A stretch of 64,000 nt of DNA from Flavobacterium alkalisoli (GCF_008000935.1 NZ_CP042831.1:1116001-1180000); one strand, 5' to 3'. Numbered from the stretch's first letter, positions 43,765-53,632 are shown. The notes: a model not told the origin generated them from the letters alone. A program made the numbers and translations.

Positions 43765-46700
43765 TTAATGTATTATAAGGTTTTTCTGCATAAGCATATT
43801 ACCGTTTTCTTTCATAACTACTATGTATTGACCTGCTGCCAATCGGCCCAGGTTAAAGTTCCATGTTCCTTTTTGCTCTGTAGGGGTGTAAGTTTCCAAC
43901 AGAACTCCAAGAAGGTTGTAAACCTGAATAGATTTTTCTGAATCTGCATAAGCATAGCTGTAGTTCATTGCTACATTTTCCTTGGCAGGGTTAGGAGCAA
44001 TAACTAAATCATAACCTGTTACTTCTGCAAAATTGTTTGTATCGGCATCCTGAGCAGGTCTTTCGCCTGCACATCCAGGTAATTCAAGTCCGATTTTAAC
44101 TCTACAGGTTTTACCGTCAATAACAGTTTCAAACATTACAGTTACATATCCTCCTGAGAATCCGTTTAACGGAATCAACTGTATAGGATATACTCCCGGT
44201 CCCGGATTAAGGGTAATTGATGAAGGAACAAATATACCTTCGTTACCTGGTAATGTTAAGGTTGTTTGAACCGGCATACCATAAGTATTGTAGATATCAA
44301 ATAGGATATCATAATAACAATAACCATGATCGTATATAGGCTTAAGGTCTTTTATTCTTATCTCAAATTTACAACCGGTACATTCTTCCTGCTCAATGTT
44401 CACTCTGTCACTCACTCTTGAACAAAGTCCGTTGTTAAGAACAAGCTGATAAGTACCCGCTCCCGGATATGATACAGGCTGGTCTGCTGCCGGTGAATAA
44501 GATCCTGAATTTATTGTTGAACCGTTATATAGCCATTGCCATGAAGGGAATGATAAAGGAGAGGTACCCTGTAGGTAAGCCGTTCCTAAATCACAAAGTG
44601 TGTAACAGCCCGCAGGTACATTCCATAAATAAATTGCCGGGTCTTTAGGCACATCAATTTGTGCTGTACGTGAACAGCCGTATTGGTTTGTAAAACGCAC
44701 CTGATATGCTCCGCCCTGTGTTACTTCTATAGAGTGAGAAGTGGTGTTAAAGCTGTATTCACCATTGCTCCAGTTAAATGTACCCACTTCGCCTGCAGTA
44801 GCTGTAAGCTGAATTCTGTATGGGTCACACTGAACGTTTGTTATAGAGATTGAAGGGGCACTTGGAATAGGCCTTACAGTTACTGTATGAGTATCTGTAG
44901 TTGTACAATAGCCGCCCACTCCGTTTGGAGTATTTACCGTAACCGTATAAGTATAGGTTGTTATAGCACTTGCAAAATCAGTAATGCTGTTTGTTGAGCC
45001 TACAACATTTCCGTTTTTGGTCCAGGTATACAGTGTTCCTGTAGGTCCTTCCGGAGTTGAAAGGCCAAACCCTTCGTTGTAGCAAATTTCATCCGGTCCC
45101 GAAATATGGGCAGGTGTTGGCTCTACAAATGTTACGGTTACAGGGTTATCAAGCCCTATTTCTTTGTAACAGTCATAAGCACCGCTTATTCTTACCCAAT
45201 AGCTGCCGGGTTGTGTAACATTAAACGTATTTGTTGTTGTGGTACCTATAACCTGATTGCCTTTCATCCACTCATAGCTTGTTGGTAAAACTGAAGAAGT
45301 TGAGGTGAAAGTTAAAGTACTTGTTCCTCCTTCACAAGCTACGGCAGGATTAGCGACAATAATACCATCTAGCTGATTAGATTTTACATCTATTGGCGCA
45401 TGGTAGTATATGTCTTCACAACCATATTGGTTTACAACTCTAAGTTTAACATTGTAGGTATTAACATCTGTATAAACTTTTGAAGGACTAGGCTGAAGGT
45501 TTGTTGAACCATCTGCAAATACCCACTCATAGGTTAATCCCGACTGTGGAGTATCTAATGCTAAATCAAAAGGAGTACCCTGACATATTTCTGCCGGTAT
45601 TGTAAAGCTGGCATCAGGCATATCAGGCAGGTTTATTGTTATTGGGCTTGTGCTGCATGCAGGATACCCGCTGCCTTGAATGATAAGTTGTAGAGTATGA
45701 TTACCAGGAGCTAAGTTAAGAGTATAAGAGTTAGCCGGGCTGTTAGACACCGTGCCGCCATCTACTATAAACTCGTAGTTTTGCATAGGAGTAAGCGGAT
45801 GGTAATTTGAGTGGTCTAATAGGGTAACACTATAATTACCTCCTGTGCCGCAGGTAATATTATATCTTAGATCTGGCATGTAAGGCACCAGCACGTCATA
45901 ATATTTGTCTACTGCACAACTACCATAAATTGCTCTGTAATAAATTCTGTAAGTACCCGATTCACCAAATGTAAACTGTGCTGATGTTGAAGTAACAGAA
46001 GATACAGATAAGGCAGCCGGTTGCGAGAACCACTGATATCCTGTAGGGCTTCCTGATGCACTTGCAGTTGCAGAAATAACACCACAGTTATTTGTTCCAA
46101 ATACTGTTACTGTTGGTTCCGGTGTTATAGTACAAGGTGTTACATTACAGTTGCCGTTGTATTTTACCTTGTTGGTAACAGTAGTACAATAACCATTACT
46201 TACCTCGGCATAATACTCACCATATCCTAATGCTAATGCGCCAAGGTCTATACTAGGTACGCCTGAGGCTATAACATTGCCATTATGGTACCATATTACA
46301 CTTGAAGCACTTCCAAAACCTCCCTGAATATTTACGGTTAGTATGTCATCTATAGCAGATTCCGGACATACAGAATAAGTACCACCCGGAGTAATACTTG
46401 CTACCGGTGCAGGTATAACCGTAATAGTATGGAATATTTCTGCCGGCATTGGGCAGCCATTAGGGTTTTGTATAGTAATATGTACAGTATAATTAGTGTT
46501 ACCACCAGTTATATTGTCATAAGAATAAAGAATAGGAGCCAGTGGATTAGTACTGGTATATGGTATTGAGCCATCACCAAAATCGCACGTAACAGTACCC
46601 GTTGTTACACCTGTCATTGTTAAGCTGAAAGGAGTATCGGCACATATAGATGTAATTGGATTTACTAATGATGCAGGAGGGGTTTGTACAATATCTACAT

Positions 46701-48645
46701 AAAAAAACTCTTCATGAGGGATACCACATTTTGTAACAACTAATTTTAGCACCACTCCGGTTGCCGATTCCTGATTCCAAAGGATTTCTACCTGATTGGT
46801 TCCGTTTCCTGTGCTAACACTACCTCTGTTTGAAGGACTTATGCTCCATGAGTAGAATTCACCATCGGTATAATTAGTTTGGTATGTTGCATAGCTACTA
46901 CCACAAACAATATTATCTCCCAAAATTGGTGCATTAACCACCGGTGCAGTTACTGTTTTTATAACATAATCTGACGGACAGTTAGGGTCAGTAGAGTTTT
47001 CTCTCCTTGCCCTTACTTCATATGGGCCCGGGCCTGCAAATGTAACATTAATGCTGTTGCCGGTATCGCTACCGTTAATTGTGCCGCCGGTTACCTGCCA
47101 GGTTATTATTGTGCCCGGAACGCTGTTTGTTACCGAGTAGGTTTCTGCAATACCGGGACATGCTGTAGGTGGTCCTGTAATTGCAGGAGGAGCCTGCTCT
47201 TTATTTCTTATTACTATAGATATCTGATTTGATCTACAGAAGGTGGTCCCGTTTACATTTAAAATGTAATTTCCGGCTACTGTAAATGTTTTTGTAAATG
47301 TGTTTCCGCTACCTGTTAGTGTGCCGTCCGGTCCTGTTAGAGTCCATGAACCTGAGTAGCCATTACTTAACTGGTAAGTTTCTGTACTGTTTACACACAT
47401 CGCGGTATCACCGGATATTTCTGCTTTTGGCTTAACGGTAATTTGTATTTCTGCCGTACCTCCACAGTTTAGTAATGTGTTGTTGTAAGTTGCACTTAGG
47501 ATTATAGTTCCCGGAGAACTTGGAGCTGATACTACAACTTCATTGGCAAGAGGTGTGTTTATTAAATATGCACCTGTTCCGTTTGCATTTAGAGTCCATG
47601 TAAAGTTTGTAGATGGCCACTGTGGTAATTTGTATATGTTTTGCTCTCCAATACATATTGTAGAATCACCTAAAATTGTGCCTTTACTTAATATTACAGG
47701 AACTTTTATGGTAGTTACACCTGCACATTTAATGTCACAACCTGTAGCATCAAAGCTTACATAACCAAATCCTGATTCGTCTACGTTATCCCATACCACA
47801 TCAATGCTCTGTCCGTATGGTTGTGGCGACACAATATGGCCACCATCTACATGCCAGTTAAAGCCTACATTAGCACAAAGTTGCCCAACCTGATCATTAA
47901 CGCTGTAAGTAGCAGTCGCCCCATCACAAACAACTCCGGGGCAAACGATCTCAACGCCAGGGAATTTGTCTACGTTAATGTTCATTTCAAAGGTGCTTGT
48001 ACAGTTACAGGCATTAGTTACGGTTAAGTATACCGTATATAAACCGTCTTGCTGATAAGCGTGTACCGGCTCAAACTCTGTAGAAGTTGTATTGTCACCA
48101 AAATCCCAGAAATAGGAGATAAGCTCAGTGCCTCCCATATTATCTGATAAGTTAGTAAAATACAAATCCTGACCTATACAGGCTTCCACGGTTTGTCCCG
48201 GGCTGTAAGGCTGTACCGTAAACAAAGCTTTTGGTGAAACAATAATTTCCACGCAAATTTCTTCTACCTGTACAGTTCCGTCATTTTTGGTTACCTCGGC
48301 AGTAACTGATGCTGCGCCGGAAGATCCCCAAACAACTACACACTGTGTAAGGCTCTGGCTTTGGATTGTACCTCCACCTACCGTCCATTGTGTGTTGTTC
48401 CAGTTTGCGCTATTGCCTGTTAAGGAATAGGTAACTGTGCTGAATTCGCAAACCCTTACACAGGGTCCGTCGTTAATGTCTTCTACGTACTCACGTTTTT
48501 TCTCGTCGTAGACAAGACATCCTGTTTCTTTATCCCAAAGGATTGAAATTGCCTGCTGTGCATTTACTGTGTGTGTGAATGCAATAAAAAATATTGCAAG
48601 TGCCAGCATGTGCCGCGTTTTTAGCGGCCATGAAAAGTTCCTCAT
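43765..48645 (-). CDS. giant PKD/Ig-repeat surface protein with T9SS sorting domain
   Basis: A 1626-residue exported protein. A signal peptide ends near TVNAQ. At least two clear PKD domains are seen (SYFWDFGDNTTST near residue 180; YEWVFADGSTNL near 1040), with many other Ig-like beta domains of about 80-90 residues, each with a GxYxVxV-type strand and paired Cys. The tail (IAPNPAKENVAM, AAGQYIVVMKENG, MLMQKNLIIH) is a type A T9SS signal. Such proteins act in adhesion, gliding or as scaffolds; no enzyme domain is visible. It is probably monocistronic. Confidence 0.88.
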   Translation of the reverse strand: MRNFSWPLKTRHMLALAIFFIAFTHTVNAQQAISILWDKETGCLVYDEKKREYVEDINDGPCVRVCEFSTVTYSLTGNSANWNNTQWTVGGGTIQSQSLTQCVVVWGSSGAASVTAEVTKNDGTVQVEEICVEIIVSPKALFTVQPYSPGQTVEACIGQDLYFTNLSDNMGGTELISYFWDFGDNTTSTEFEPVHAYQQDGLYTVYLTVTNACNCTSTFEMNINVDKFPGVEIVCPGVVCDGATATYSVNDQVGQLCANVGFNWHVDGGHIVSPQPYGQSIDVVWDNVDESGFGYVSFDATGCDIKCAGVTTIKVPVILSKGTILGDSTICIGEQNIYKLPQWPSTNFTWTLNANGTGAYLINTPLANEVVVSAPSSPGTIILSATYNNTLLNCGGTAEIQITVKPKAEISGDTAMCVNSTETYQLSNGYSGSWTLTGPDGTLTGSGNTFTKTFTVAGNYILNVNGTTFCRSNQISIVIRNKEQAPPAITGPPTACPGIAETYSVTNSVPGTIITWQVTGGTINGSDTGNSINVTFAGPGPYEVRARRENSTDPNCPSDYVIKTVTAPVVNAPILGDNIVCGSSYATYQTNYTDGEFYSWSISPSNRGSVSTGNGTNQVEILWNQESATGVVLKLVVTKCGIPHEEFFYVDIVQTPPASLVNPITSICADTPFSLTMTGVTTGTVTCDFGDGSIPYTSTNPLAPILYSYDNITGGNTNYTVHITIQNPNGCPMPAEIFHTITVIPAPVASITPGGTYSVCPESAIDDILTVNIQGGFGSASSVIWYHNGNVIASGVPSIDLGALALGYGEYYAEVSNGYCTTVTNKVKYNGNCNVTPCTITPEPTVTVFGTNNCGVISATASASGSPTGYQWFSQPAALSVSSVTSTSAQFTFGESGTYRIYYRAIYGSCAVDKYYDVLVPYMPDLRYNITCGTGGNYSVTLLDHSNYHPLTPMQNYEFIVDGGTVSNSPANSYTLNLAPGNHTLQLIIQGSGYPACSTSPITINLPDMPDASFTIPAEICQGTPFDLALDTPQSGLTYEWVFADGSTNLQPSPSKVYTDVNTYNVKLRVVNQYGCEDIYYHAPIDVKSNQLDGIIVANPAVACEGGTSTLTFTSTSSVLPTSYEWMKGNQVIGTTTTNTFNVTQPGSYWVRISGAYDCYKEIGLDNPVTVTFVEPTPAHISGPDEICYNEGFGLSTPEGPTGTLYTWTKNGNVVGSTNSITDFASAITTYTYTVTVNTPNGVGGYCTTTDTHTVTVRPIPSAPSISITNVQCDPYRIQLTATAGEVGTFNWSNGEYSFNTTSHSIEVTQGGAYQVRFTNQYGCSRTAQIDVPKDPAIYLWNVPAGCYTLCDLGTAYLQGTSPLSFPSWQWLYNGSTINSGSYSPAADQPVSYPGAGTYQLVLNNGLCSRVSDRVNIEQEECTGCKFEIRIKDLKPIYDHGYCYYDILFDIYNTYGMPVQTTLTLPGNEGIFVPSSITLNPGPGVYPIQLIPLNGFSGGYVTVMFETVIDGKTCRVKIGLELPGCAGERPAQDADTNNFAEVTGYDLVIAPNPAKENVAMNYSYAYADSEKSIQVYNLLGVLLETYTPTEQKGTWNFNLGRLAAGQYIVVMKENGNMLMQKNLIIH

Positions 48646-48957
48646 AGTAAGGCATGGTTTTAGATTGGTTAAACATCTGTTTTTTAGCTTTTTAAAGTTA
48701 ATTATGAAAAATGATGTTAAAATGTTAATGAAAAGCTAAATTTTTTAGTTTTATTAACGTTTTGCTAAAAATGCCTTAAAAATAAGGTGTTTTCGTTTTA
48801 TAACAATTGTATTTAAAAATGTTACAAATAAAACATTGTATTTGTTTTGTAAATATTTTTAAAAAAAAGCGAGCTAATGCTGGAAAAAAATTATTCATTA
48901 TTTGATTTACGTAAAATCTATAAAATTCTATTTTTTTATTGATTAACAGGGATTTGT
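48646..48957. other. AT-rich gap upstream of the giant PKD gene
   Basis: The 312-nt gap between the giant gene start and the DUF4130 gene end is very AT-rich with long A and T tracts. It probably holds the promoter of the giant gene, but I see no convincing pair of promoter boxes, hairpin or reading frame. Confidence 0.5.
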
Positions 48958-49734
48958 CTAATTTTTCTCATGTTTTTCGTTGAGATATTTCCAATATCTC
49001 TTAGGTAAATACTGAATATGAAGTTTCATGTTCTTTCTTGCAGGTATATTTGTGCTCTTATAATAGTCTTTCCAAAGCACATCTGCGAGCTCTTCTTTTT
49101 CGTCCAGCATGTTAGCAGGAAGCAACGTTTTTGAAGTGTCTACGTTCTGTATAAATTCATAAGAGATTATCTCTACCGTGTTGAGGTTATAATAGAGTCC
49201 GTATTTTCTTTTTACATCATAGATGACCCATTTTTGGTCGGCAAAGCGCTTCTTAAAAAAGGAGGAAATAAGTGGGAGTATATTAAAGTCGGGTTCGGCA
49301 GGAGCATAGTAAATACCATCTGCTGTTTGCTGAAAACGTATAAAGGCAGTAAAACGATGTTTTTCACGGCCTACCATTCTGTTCATTTTAGAAACGGCCA
49401 TTACATGTGGGTTGCCAAAATTGTTTTCTGCTCCCTGCGGGTTATCAAAAACGTATCTGGCAAATTCAAACAGGTGCTGAAAAATAACAGGGTCCTCACT
49501 AAGGTATGTTCTGTAAAAATTAAACAGCCATTCGGGGCTTATTTTCTTTTTCAGTCCTTTCCAAACCCTGTCTGCCTTAGTTGGGTCGCTTGTTACTGTA
49601 TGTGGTTCTTCTAGCATTGAAGGCTGATAGTGCCTGTCCCAAACCAATTTTACAGCTTTGGGTTTGTATTCATAAAATTCAAAAATAGCCGTAAGCAATC
49701 CTTCAAAGCTTCCGTCAAAAACATAAGTAATCAT
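48958..49734 (-). CDS. DUF4130 (TIGR03915-type) predicted DNA-repair protein
   Basis: A 258-residue protein opening MITYVFDGSFEGLLTAIFEFY, the hallmark of the TIGR03915/DUF4130 family. Conserved VMAVSKMNRMVGREKHRFTAFIRF in parts, YAPAEPDFNIL, and IYDVKRKYGLYYN appear in order. In other bacteria this domain is fused to, or encoded beside, UdgX-type uracil-DNA glycosylases and pairs with the radical-SAM partner found here. Its activity is unknown. It starts 2 nt after its partner gene, so both are translated from one mRNA. Confidence 0.88.
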   Translation of the reverse strand: MITYVFDGSFEGLLTAIFEFYEYKPKAVKLVWDRHYQPSMLEEPHTVTSDPTKADRVWKGLKKKISPEWLFNFYRTYLSEDPVIFQHLFEFARYVFDNPQGAENNFGNPHVMAVSKMNRMVGREKHRFTAFIRFQQTADGIYYAPAEPDFNILPLISSFFKKRFADQKWVIYDVKRKYGLYYNLNTVEIISYEFIQNVDTSKTLLPANMLDEKEELADVLWKDYYKSTNIPARKNMKLHIQYLPKRYWKYLNEKHEKN

Positions 49735-49736
49735 AA

Positions 49737-50999
49737 TTAAAACAGGCTTAGCTGGTTTTGTGCAACTTTTAGGTATTTACTGTTGGTTTCGCTAAGAATA
49801 AGTCCTTTAATATGCGATGGCTCCGGGTCATTAAGCTGGTAGGGTGTATCTGCACAACGCATAAAAAATTTGGCCCTGTTATAGGCAATACCGATTTTTT
49901 TGAGCTGGTCGCTGCGAAGCTTTCCGAATTTTCTTGCCCTTATAATCTTTAATGCTGATTGTGTTCCTATGCCCGGTATGCGAAGTATCATGCGATAATC
50001 GGCAGTATTAATGTCAACGGGAAACTGCTCAGGATTGCGTAGCGCCCAACTTAGTTTGGGGTCAATGTCGGTATCCAGATGCGGATTGTGAGGGTTAAGC
50101 AGCTCCTGTACTTCAAAGCCATAAAAACGCATAAGCCAGTCGGTCTGGTAAAGTCGGTTTTCGCGAAGCAGGGGAGGCTGGCTGCCTATTTGCGGCATAC
50201 GGCTGTCGTAACTGATTGGTATATAACCGGAATAATAAACCCTTTTCAGTTTGAAATTCTTATAATATTCGGCAGCGCTGTACATAATTTCCATGTCTGT
50301 TTCCGGTGTGGCACCTATTACCATTTGGGTGCTTTGTCCGGCAGGTACAAACTTCGGGATGCTCTTAATGAGTCCGGTTTTCTTTTCGTCCTTATATTGT
50401 GTAATGGTGTTTTCTATAAAGCCTAAGGGTTTTTTTACCTCTTCGTGCGATTTGTCTGGGGCAAGGAGTTTTAATCCTGTTTCGGTGGGCATTTCCAGGT
50501 TAATGCTCATCCTATCTGCATATAATCCTGCTTCTGTAAGCAGTTCCTGGCTCGCGCCGGGTATGGTCTTTAAGTGAATGTAGCCGTTAAAGCGCTCCTC
50601 AAGGCGAAGTTTTTTTACAATTCGTAAAAGGCGCTCCATTGTAAAGTCGGCATCCTTAAATATACCAGAACTTAAAAATAATCCTTCAATATAGTTACGG
50701 CGGTAAAAGCTGATAGTAAGATCTACTACTTCCTGTACGGTAAAAGCAGCACGTTTTATATCGTTGCTTTTGCGGGAAACACAAAAGGCACAATCATAAA
50801 TGCAATGGTTGGTAAGGAGAATTTTTAGCAGCGAAACACAACGCCCGTCTTCGGTATAAGTGTGGCAAATGCCACTGGCGTGGCTATTACCAAGACCTTT
50901 ATTGTCGTTTTTTCTGTTACTTCCGCTGGAAGAGCAGGATACATCATACTTGGCGGCATCAGCTAAAATAGATAGCTTTTCACGGATACGATCATACAT
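49737..50999 (-). CDS. radical SAM / helix-hairpin-helix predicted DNA modification or repair protein
   Basis: A 420-residue protein. TNHCIYDCAFC gives the CX3CX2C radical-SAM motif (Cys66, 70, 73), with three extra Cys upstream (22, 45, 54). The barrel continues with FLSSGIF, LKTIPGAS and SINLEMPT. Near residue 345, LRIPGIGTQSALKIIRARKFGKL in parts is a helix-hairpin-helix, implying DNA binding. This matches the family annotated as putative DNA modification/repair radical SAM protein (TIGR03916). A direct chemistry, such as spore-photoproduct-lyase-like lesion repair, has not been shown to my knowledge. It is first in a two-gene operon with DUF4130. Confidence 0.9.
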   Translation of the reverse strand: MYDRIREKLSILADAAKYDVSCSSSGSNRKNDNKGLGNSHASGICHTYTEDGRCVSLLKILLTNHCIYDCAFCVSRKSNDIKRAAFTVQEVVDLTISFYRRNYIEGLFLSSGIFKDADFTMERLLRIVKKLRLEERFNGYIHLKTIPGASQELLTEAGLYADRMSINLEMPTETGLKLLAPDKSHEEVKKPLGFIENTITQYKDEKKTGLIKSIPKFVPAGQSTQMVIGATPETDMEIMYSAAEYYKNFKLKRVYYSGYIPISYDSRMPQIGSQPPLLRENRLYQTDWLMRFYGFEVQELLNPHNPHLDTDIDPKLSWALRNPEQFPVDINTADYRMILRIPGIGTQSALKIIRARKFGKLRSDQLKKIGIAYNRAKFFMRCADTPYQLNDPEPSHIKGLILSETNSKYLKVAQNQLSLF

Positions 51000-51058
51000 A
51001 TAAGATTATTTTCTAACAAAGCTATGAAAATAATCTTATATGTAGGGTTGAACGAAAG

Positions 51059-51649
51059 TTAATTTCTCAGTTCGTGGATACGACTCACATACTTTCCTAT
51101 CACATCAAACTCCAGGTTAATTACGGTGCCCGCTTTTATGTGTTTAAAGTTAGTGTGCTCGTGAGTATAAGGTATAATTGCAACGCTAAACTCATTTGGT
51201 TTAGAGTTTACTACAGTAAGGCTAACCCCGTTTACGGTAATCGAGCCTTTTTCTATAGTGATGTTGCTTAAATTCCTGTCATATTCAAAAGTATAGTACC
51301 AGCTTCCGTTAGCCTCTTCTACACTTTTGCATATACCCGTTCGGTCAACATGTCCCTGTACGATATGGCCATCCAGCCTGTCGCCCAGTTTCATGCCTCT
51401 TTCCAAATTTACTATTTCACCTTCTTTCCATAAGCCTAAATTGGTTTTTTCAAGCGTTTCCCTAATGGCTGTTACAGTGTAGGTTTCTTCGGTAAGTGAT
51501 ACTACTGTTAGGCAAACCCCGTTGTGTGATACGCTTTGGTCAATTTTAAGTTCGGGTGTTAAAGATGAGTGTATGGTTATGTGAAGATTGTCGTTGTCTT
51601 TCCTTAATTCTCTAATGGTTCCAAGTGTTTCTACGATTCCTGTAAACAT
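51059..51649 (-). CDS. ribE: riboflavin synthase
   Basis: A 196-residue enzyme that dismutates two 6,7-dimethyl-8-ribityllumazines to riboflavin. It begins MFTGIVETLGTI, as nearly all family members do, and has two lumazine-binding halves; GHIVQGHVDRTG opens the conserved part of the first, and SITVNGVSLTVV marks the second. The length is typical. It is divergent from pdxA (54-nt gap); no FMN riboswitch is visible there. Confidence 0.97.
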   Translation of the reverse strand: MFTGIVETLGTIRELRKDNDNLHITIHSSLTPELKIDQSVSHNGVCLTVVSLTEETYTVTAIRETLEKTNLGLWKEGEIVNLERGMKLGDRLDGHIVQGHVDRTGICKSVEEANGSWYYTFEYDRNLSNITIEKGSITVNGVSLTVVNSKPNEFSVAIIPYTHEHTNFKHIKAGTVINLEFDVIGKYVSRIHELRN

Positions 51650-51664
51650 CCTGATTTAATTTTA

Positions 51665-51685
51665 TAAATTTGCAATTCAAAAGTA
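51665..51685. promoter_or_regulatory. back-to-back -7 boxes of pdxA and ribE
   Basis: TAAATTTG on the plus strand (51665-51672) and TACTTTTG on the minus strand (51678-51685) both match TAnnTTTG and lie five bases apart in the divergent gap. The polymerases would compete, coupling two B-vitamin cofactor genes. Confidence 0.45.
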
Positions 51686-51703
51686 GCAAATTAAAGCGCC
51701 ATT

Positions 51704-52753
51704 ATGACCAAAAAAGCAGAAAATGTAATTGTAGGTATATCTATAGGAGACCTAAACGGAATAGGCAGTGAAGTAGTTCTGAAGACCTTTGAGGACAGCA
51801 GAATGATGGAGATGTGTACTCCGGTAATCTTTGCTAATGCAAAAATTATGTCCTTTGTAAGGAAAACATTGGGTCTTGATATGCCGCTGCATGGTATAGA
51901 CAGTATAGATCAGTTAGTGCATGGTAAACTAAATGTGCTAAATGTATGGCGTGAAGGAGTTAATATAGAATTTGGTGTAAACGATGAGGCAGTAGGAAAG
52001 TATGCCATAAAATCGTTTACCGCTGCTACAGAGGCTCTGAAAAATAAAGAAATAGATGTGCTGGTAACGGCACCTATAAATAAATATAATATTCAGTCGG
52101 AAGAATTTAAATTCCCCGGACATACCGATTATCTGAATCAGGAACTGGAGGGCGATGCCCTTATGCTTATGGTACACGATAGTTTAAAGGTAGGGCTTTT
52201 AACCGATCATTTACCGGTTAACGAAGTTGCTTCTCATTTAACGGCAGAGCTTATAAAGAAAAAGATAACTACGGTAAACAATGCGCTTAAGCAGGACTTT
52301 AGGGTTAACAGGCCAAGAATAGCCGTGCTTTGCGTAAACCCGCATTGCGGAGATAATGGTGTTATAGGTGATGAAGATGATAAGGTAATGAAGCCTGCAT
52401 TAAGAGAGCTGTTTGATGAAGGTATTCTTGCTTTCGGGCCGTTTTCTGCCGACGGGTTCTTTGGTAACGGGTCTTATGAAAAGTATGATGCGGTTATTGC
52501 GGCTTATCACGATCAGGGGCTTGTGCCGTTTAAAACGCTTTCTTTTGGTAACGGTGTAAATTATACTGCAGGACTTGAAGGTATAAGAACTTCTCCCGAT
52601 CATGGAACGGCTTATGATATTGCAGGTAAGGGTGAGGCCGATTTTAACTCTTTTAAGGAGGCGGTTTATTTAGCACTGGATGTGTTTAATAACCGAAATG
52701 ATTACAGTGAAATAACCAAAAATCCGCTAAAAACAAAAGAAAAGCAGTTATAA
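51704..52753 (+). CDS. pdxA: 4-hydroxythreonine-4-phosphate dehydrogenase
   Basis: A 349-residue NAD-dependent enzyme of pyridoxal 5'-phosphate synthesis (DXP-dependent route). ISIGDLNGIGSEV near residue 12, VTAPINKYNIQ, FPGHTDYL and LTDHLPVNEV with metal His, NPHCGDNGVIGDED, and AAYHDQGLVPFKTL with TSPDHGTAYDIAG are all family signatures. The length is typical. It is a single-gene unit transcribed away from ribE. Confidence 0.96.
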   Translation: MTKKAENVIVGISIGDLNGIGSEVVLKTFEDSRMMEMCTPVIFANAKIMSFVRKTLGLDMPLHGIDSIDQLVHGKLNVLNVWREGVNIEFGVNDEAVGKYAIKSFTAATEALKNKEIDVLVTAPINKYNIQSEEFKFPGHTDYLNQELEGDALMLMVHDSLKVGLLTDHLPVNEVASHLTAELIKKKITTVNNALKQDFRVNRPRIAVLCVNPHCGDNGVIGDEDDKVMKPALRELFDEGILAFGPFSADGFFGNGSYEKYDAVIAAYHDQGLVPFKTLSFGNGVNYTAGLEGIRTSPDHGTAYDIAGKGEADFNSFKEAVYLALDVFNNRNDYSEITKNPLKTKEKQL

Positions 52754-52775
52754 ACAAAAAAATGTTGATAACAGG

Positions 52776-52804
52776 TTTGGATTTACAATAATTTTATATC
52801 TTTG
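52776..52804 (+). promoter_or_regulatory. predicted promoter of DUF177-rpmF
   Basis: TTTG (52776-52779), a 17-nt spacer, and TATCTTTG (52797-52804): both Bacteroidota boxes at canonical spacing. The leader would be about 85 nt. Confidence 0.7.
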
Positions 52805-52894
52805 CACGCTCAAAACTGTTGTGATGAAGTGAGTTGGGGTTGTGTAGATGGTATATAATCCGTAAATTCATGTGAAATCTAAAAATTGCTACAC

Positions 52895-53428
52895 ATGAAA
52901 GTGAATAAAGAATTTTTAATCCAGTTCGCCGGGTTAAAACAAGGGAAGCATCAGTTTGAATTTGAGATAGGAAAAGCGTTCTTTGATGATTTTAACTTTG
53001 AAGAGTTTAACGACGTAAATGTTAAAGTAAATTTAGTTCTGGAGAAAAAGAGCACAATGCTTGAGTTAACGTTTAAGCATAAAGGTACTGTAAATGTACC
53101 ATGTGACCTTTCTAATGAAGATTTTGATTTACCTGTAAAAGGTAAGCTTAACCTCATAGTGAAATTTGGGGATGAGTACAATGATGAGAATGAAGAGATG
53201 CTGGTGTTGCCGCATGGTGAGTATCAGGTTGACGTAAGCCAGTACATTTATGAAATGATCGTGCTTTCGGTTCCTTCAAAACGAATTCATCCGGGAATTA
53301 AAGACGGTACGCTAAACGCCGAAATTTTAGACAAACTGAAGGAGCTTGCTCCCAAAGAAGAACATAAAAAAGAAGATAATACAGATCCCCGTTGGGATCA
53401 ATTAAAAAAACTATTAACGGATAAATAA
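52895..53428 (+). CDS. DUF177 / YceD family protein
   Basis: A 177-residue protein starting MKVNKEFLIQF; an in-frame TTG three codons earlier was not used. The middle has TVNVPCDLSNEDFDLPVKG, the YceD-type conserved segment with one Cys, and PRWDQLKKLL at the C-terminus, as in members encoded before rpmF. In E. coli YceD sits next to rpmF and the fatty-acid genes; in plants a homologue acts in 23S rRNA accumulation. It is 9 nt upstream of rpmF. Confidence 0.9.
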   Translation: MKVNKEFLIQFAGLKQGKHQFEFEIGKAFFDDFNFEEFNDVNVKVNLVLEKKSTMLELTFKHKGTVNVPCDLSNEDFDLPVKGKLNLIVKFGDEYNDENEEMLVLPHGEYQVDVSQYIYEMIVLSVPSKRIHPGIKDGTLNAEILDKLKELAPKEEHKKEDNTDPRWDQLKKLLTDK

Positions 53429-53437
53429 TATAGTAAA

Positions 53438-53632
53438 ATGGCACATCCTAAGAGAAAGACCTCGAAAACGAGAAGAGACAAGAGAAGGACACACTATAAG
53501 GCGTCTGTTCCTCAAATTGCTACATGTCCAGTAACCGGAGAAGCACATTTATACCACAGAGCATACTGGCATGAAGGTAAAATGTACTACAGAGGACAGG
53601 TAGTAATAGACAAGCAGGAAGCGGTTGCTTAA
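53438..53632 (+). CDS. rpmF: 50S ribosomal protein L32
   Basis: A 64-residue basic protein. [19 protein letters not shown] in its first 19 residues and [12 protein letters not shown] are diagnostic for bacterial L32. The zinc-ribbon Cys set is reduced to a single Cys, as in zinc-independent forms. It is co-transcribed with DUF177 and followed by a terminator. Confidence 0.97.
   Translation: MAHPKRKTSKTRRDKRRTHYKASVPQIATCPVTGEAHLYHRAYWHEGKMYYRGQVVIDKQEAVA

Noticed and set aside
43765..48645. Repetitive look of this interval as a CRISPR or DNA repeat array
   Set aside because: The similarity is at protein level between Ig-like modules; no identical DNA repeats with even spacing occur.
51650..51703. 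FMN riboswitch before ribE
   Set aside because: The gap is only 54 nt and holds promoter boxes; the conserved RFN structure needs more than 100 nt.
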